From: an uncultured Paracoccaceae bacterium
GTDB taxonomy: Bacteria > Pseudomonadota > Alphaproteobacteria > Rhodobacterales > Rhodobacteraceae
Assembly (NCBI GenBank): GCA_913060475.1
Contig: CAJXSD010000024.1
Coordinates: 1 to 32,941 of the forward strand
DNA length: 32,941 nucleotides
Direction: 5' to 3'
This document shows, piece by piece, positions 31,535 to 32,941 of this stretch. Numbering within the stretch: position 1 is the first letter of the stretch; the number at the start of each line of letters is the position of its first letter. The notes under the pieces were generated by a model, which was not told where the DNA came from, searched no databases, and saw nothing but the letters and a program-made list of their open reading frames with translations. Both the position numbers and the translations under genes were made by a program.

Positions 31535-32941
31535 TTACCGCTGCGTCTTCATAATTTCCAACAGCGCAGTTTCACTCAATTCGCCACGCTTAAAGCGTTT
31601 CAGCGCCTCTACCACAAAACTGTCTTCTGCATCGTCTGCTGCTTGCGCCACAGCCTTTGGTGCTCGTTTAGTCTTCGTAATCTCGTGTCTGCGTTTCTTT
31701 GACACAAGATGGCTGTAGTGATTTTCAATCTGTGCAACCTTACAGCCCATATTCATAGCCAAGTCATACACACTCACGTCGCCCTTCTCCAAACGCAGCG
31801 TCGCATATGTGTGTCGCAGACTGTACAAACTGCGCTTGTCCCCATCCCTATCGTACAACAAGCCATCTTTGCGCTCATTGTATGGCACACGCTGCAGAAA
31901 CTGCTGAAAGCCTCTGTTTAAATCCACAAACTTTTGCACTGTGCGTGTTTCAGCATCCACTTGCCCAAACCACACCAAGTCGTTCGTTTTGTTGTATGGC
32001 GAAGTTTCACGCCAGCGCTTTAAGTAATCATTTGCGCTTGGCTGCGTCTGCACAAAACGTGCTTGTCCTTTTTTCGTTTCCTTACTCACACGCACTTCTG
32101 CAATAACACTGTCGCTGCCTTCAACAGCCACGTCGAACTTAATATCGCTCCACATCATCTCACGTGCTTCGCCAACACGCAGCCCACTGTTCGCCAAAAA
32201 CAGCACAAAGTAGTACATCTGTTGTCGTTGCAGTTTATGCCAAGCGTTCAACCTCTTGTCAGCAAACACGCCCACGCAGTCCCTATAACTGCGTAGATAG
32301 CGTGTCAGCGTGTTGTATTCTTCAGCGTCAAATCCAGCACGTCTTGTTGGCTTATTGTTTTTCGTAGGCGCTCGCATTTTGAACACTTGCTGCATACGCC
32401 CACGTTCAAACGCATCATAAAATATTTGATTAAGCGCACTTTGCTCCATCAACAGCGTTTTGGCTGCTGGTGCTTTCTTTGCATTATTAGTGCTGCTTGT
32501 CTTCGCACCACGTCGCTTTGGATTGTACTTCTGCAAGCGCACACCTTCGTCGCTCGCCCAATACGTTATACGCCAATCCCAATATCCAGAAGCAATCGTT
32601 GGCGTAATCTCGTTCAGCAGCACACTCGTGCCATCTTTGTTTTGAAAGTATGGTTTGAAATAACGTGCAGCGTACTTTTCGTGCCAATACTGTCTGCTCG
32701 CAGTCCAAGTGCCATTCTTCTTGTTGCGCTCAAACCAATCGTTCCAATGCTTCTCAAACGTGTAATCGTCTAAACTGTGCCCAAGTTTTGCAGCGTGTTG
32801 CAGACGCAGTAGTTCGTTCTTTGCGTACTCGTAAGCGTCTTCATACGTTGTAAGTTTCGTGCTGCGTGTAATGTAGCCTTTGCGCCCACCAATCTTCAAA
32901 CGCATATACCACGCTTGCTTACGATGTGATTTGGCGTTGGG
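31535..32941 (-). CDS. Phage-type tyrosine integrase, 5' end beyond the window
   Basis: The frame is open to the window edge. Codons before ATG 32905 continue a typical integrase N-terminus (KSHRKQAWYMRLKIGGRKGYITRSTKL), so the gene is truncated by the window, not started at 32905. The visible 468 residues hold an arm-binding region, a core-binding domain (about 60-190) and the catalytic domain: Arg in NSGLRVGEAREM, SLRHTYATLRL, and the Tyr nucleophile in IENHYSHLV. The position usually His (LGH) reads MGC here, as also occurs in related integrases with an (E/N)-(K/N)-H-Y-S-H-L ending. The C-terminal 60 residues are basic then acidic. It is the likely integration enzyme of the element. Confidence 0.93.
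   Translation of the reverse strand, partial: PNAKSHRKQAWYMRLKIGGRKGYITRSTKLTTYEDAYEYAKNELLRLQHAAKLGHSLDDYTFEKHWNDWFERNKKNGTWTASRQYWHEKYAARYFKPYFQNKDGTSVLLNEITPTIASGYWDWRITYWASDEGVRLQKYNPKRRGAKTSSTNNAKKAPAAKTLLMEQSALNQIFYDAFERGRMQQVFKMRAPTKNNKPTRRAGFDAEEYNTLTRYLRSYRDCVGVFADKRLNAWHKLQRQQMYYFVLFLANSGLRVGEAREMMWSDIKFDVAVEGSDSVIAEVRVSKETKKGQARFVQTQPSANDYLKRWRETSPYNKTNDLVWFGQVDAETRTVQKFVDLNRGFQQFLQRVPYNERKDGLLYDRDGDKRSLYSLRHTYATLRLEKGDVSVYDLAMNMGCKVAQIENHYSHLVSKKRRHEITKTKRAPKAVAQAADDAEDSFVVEALKRFKRGELSETALLEIMKTQR

Overview
The window reads as a roseobacter-type alphaproteobacterial chromosome (Rhodobacterales) from 1 to about 28.3 kb, followed by part of an integrated element from about 28.45 kb to the right edge. 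The chromosomal assignment rests on the densely packed genes, the GATC/GGCC-rich coding sequence, a DksA with a degenerate zinc finger, a pyruvate dehydrogenase E1 beta with its own lipoyl domain, and gene neighbours (dgt/erpA/xth, anmK/tyrS, zwf-pgl-pgi) that I know from this group. I cannot name the genus.

Layout. 1-74: 5' end of a membrane-protein gene leaving the window. 124-4222: dgt, divergent erpA, a two-gene cassette (an uncharacterised 362-aa protein and a 98-aa peptide built of four 21-aa repeats), then xth. 4219-5850: an FAD monooxygenase and dksA. 6049-9000: MoxR ATPase, a 54-aa membrane protein, a CoxE-like VWA protein and an M48 peptidase. 9002-12748: the reverse-strand operon zwf-pgl-pgi, with a LacI-type palindrome upstream of zwf. 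12917-16270: an orphan radical SAM protein, anmK and tyrS. 16352-18463: a DUF3179 protein and two cyclophilins, one exported and one cytoplasmic. 18583-20825: pgk and a class I fructose-bisphosphate aldolase. 20975-25121: an FtsB-like protein and the pyruvate dehydrogenase genes pdhA-pdhB-pdhC. 25178-28243: two RDD membrane proteins, an SMR exporter, a hexapeptide acetyltransferase and a PaiB-like protein. Central carbon metabolism dominates: the oxidative pentose-phosphate/Entner-Doudoroff entry, lower glycolysis, and the pyruvate to acetyl-CoA step.

The right-hand 4.5 kb differs sharply. Codon use shifts to GCA/ACA/CGC/TTG-type codons, and by eye it has no GGCC or CCGG and almost no GATC, although these are everywhere in the chromosomal part. 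It carries two tyrosine recombinases (a 188-aa catalytic-domain-only protein and a large integrase cut by the window edge), a GNAT acetyltransferase between them, two small reverse-strand proteins, a structured 317-bp non-coding stretch, and a reading frame with the signature motifs of an HUH replication endonuclease that lacks an AUG start and has an amber codon near its apparent beginning. This looks like an integrative, replicating satellite or phage-derived element.

The two most promising novelties are the repeat-peptide cassette at 1667-3160, which has the gene order and attenuated expression layout of a peptide natural-product (RiPP-like) locus, and the HUH-plus-double-recombinase element at about 28.45 kb to the end. 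No tRNA, rRNA or CRISPR array was seen.
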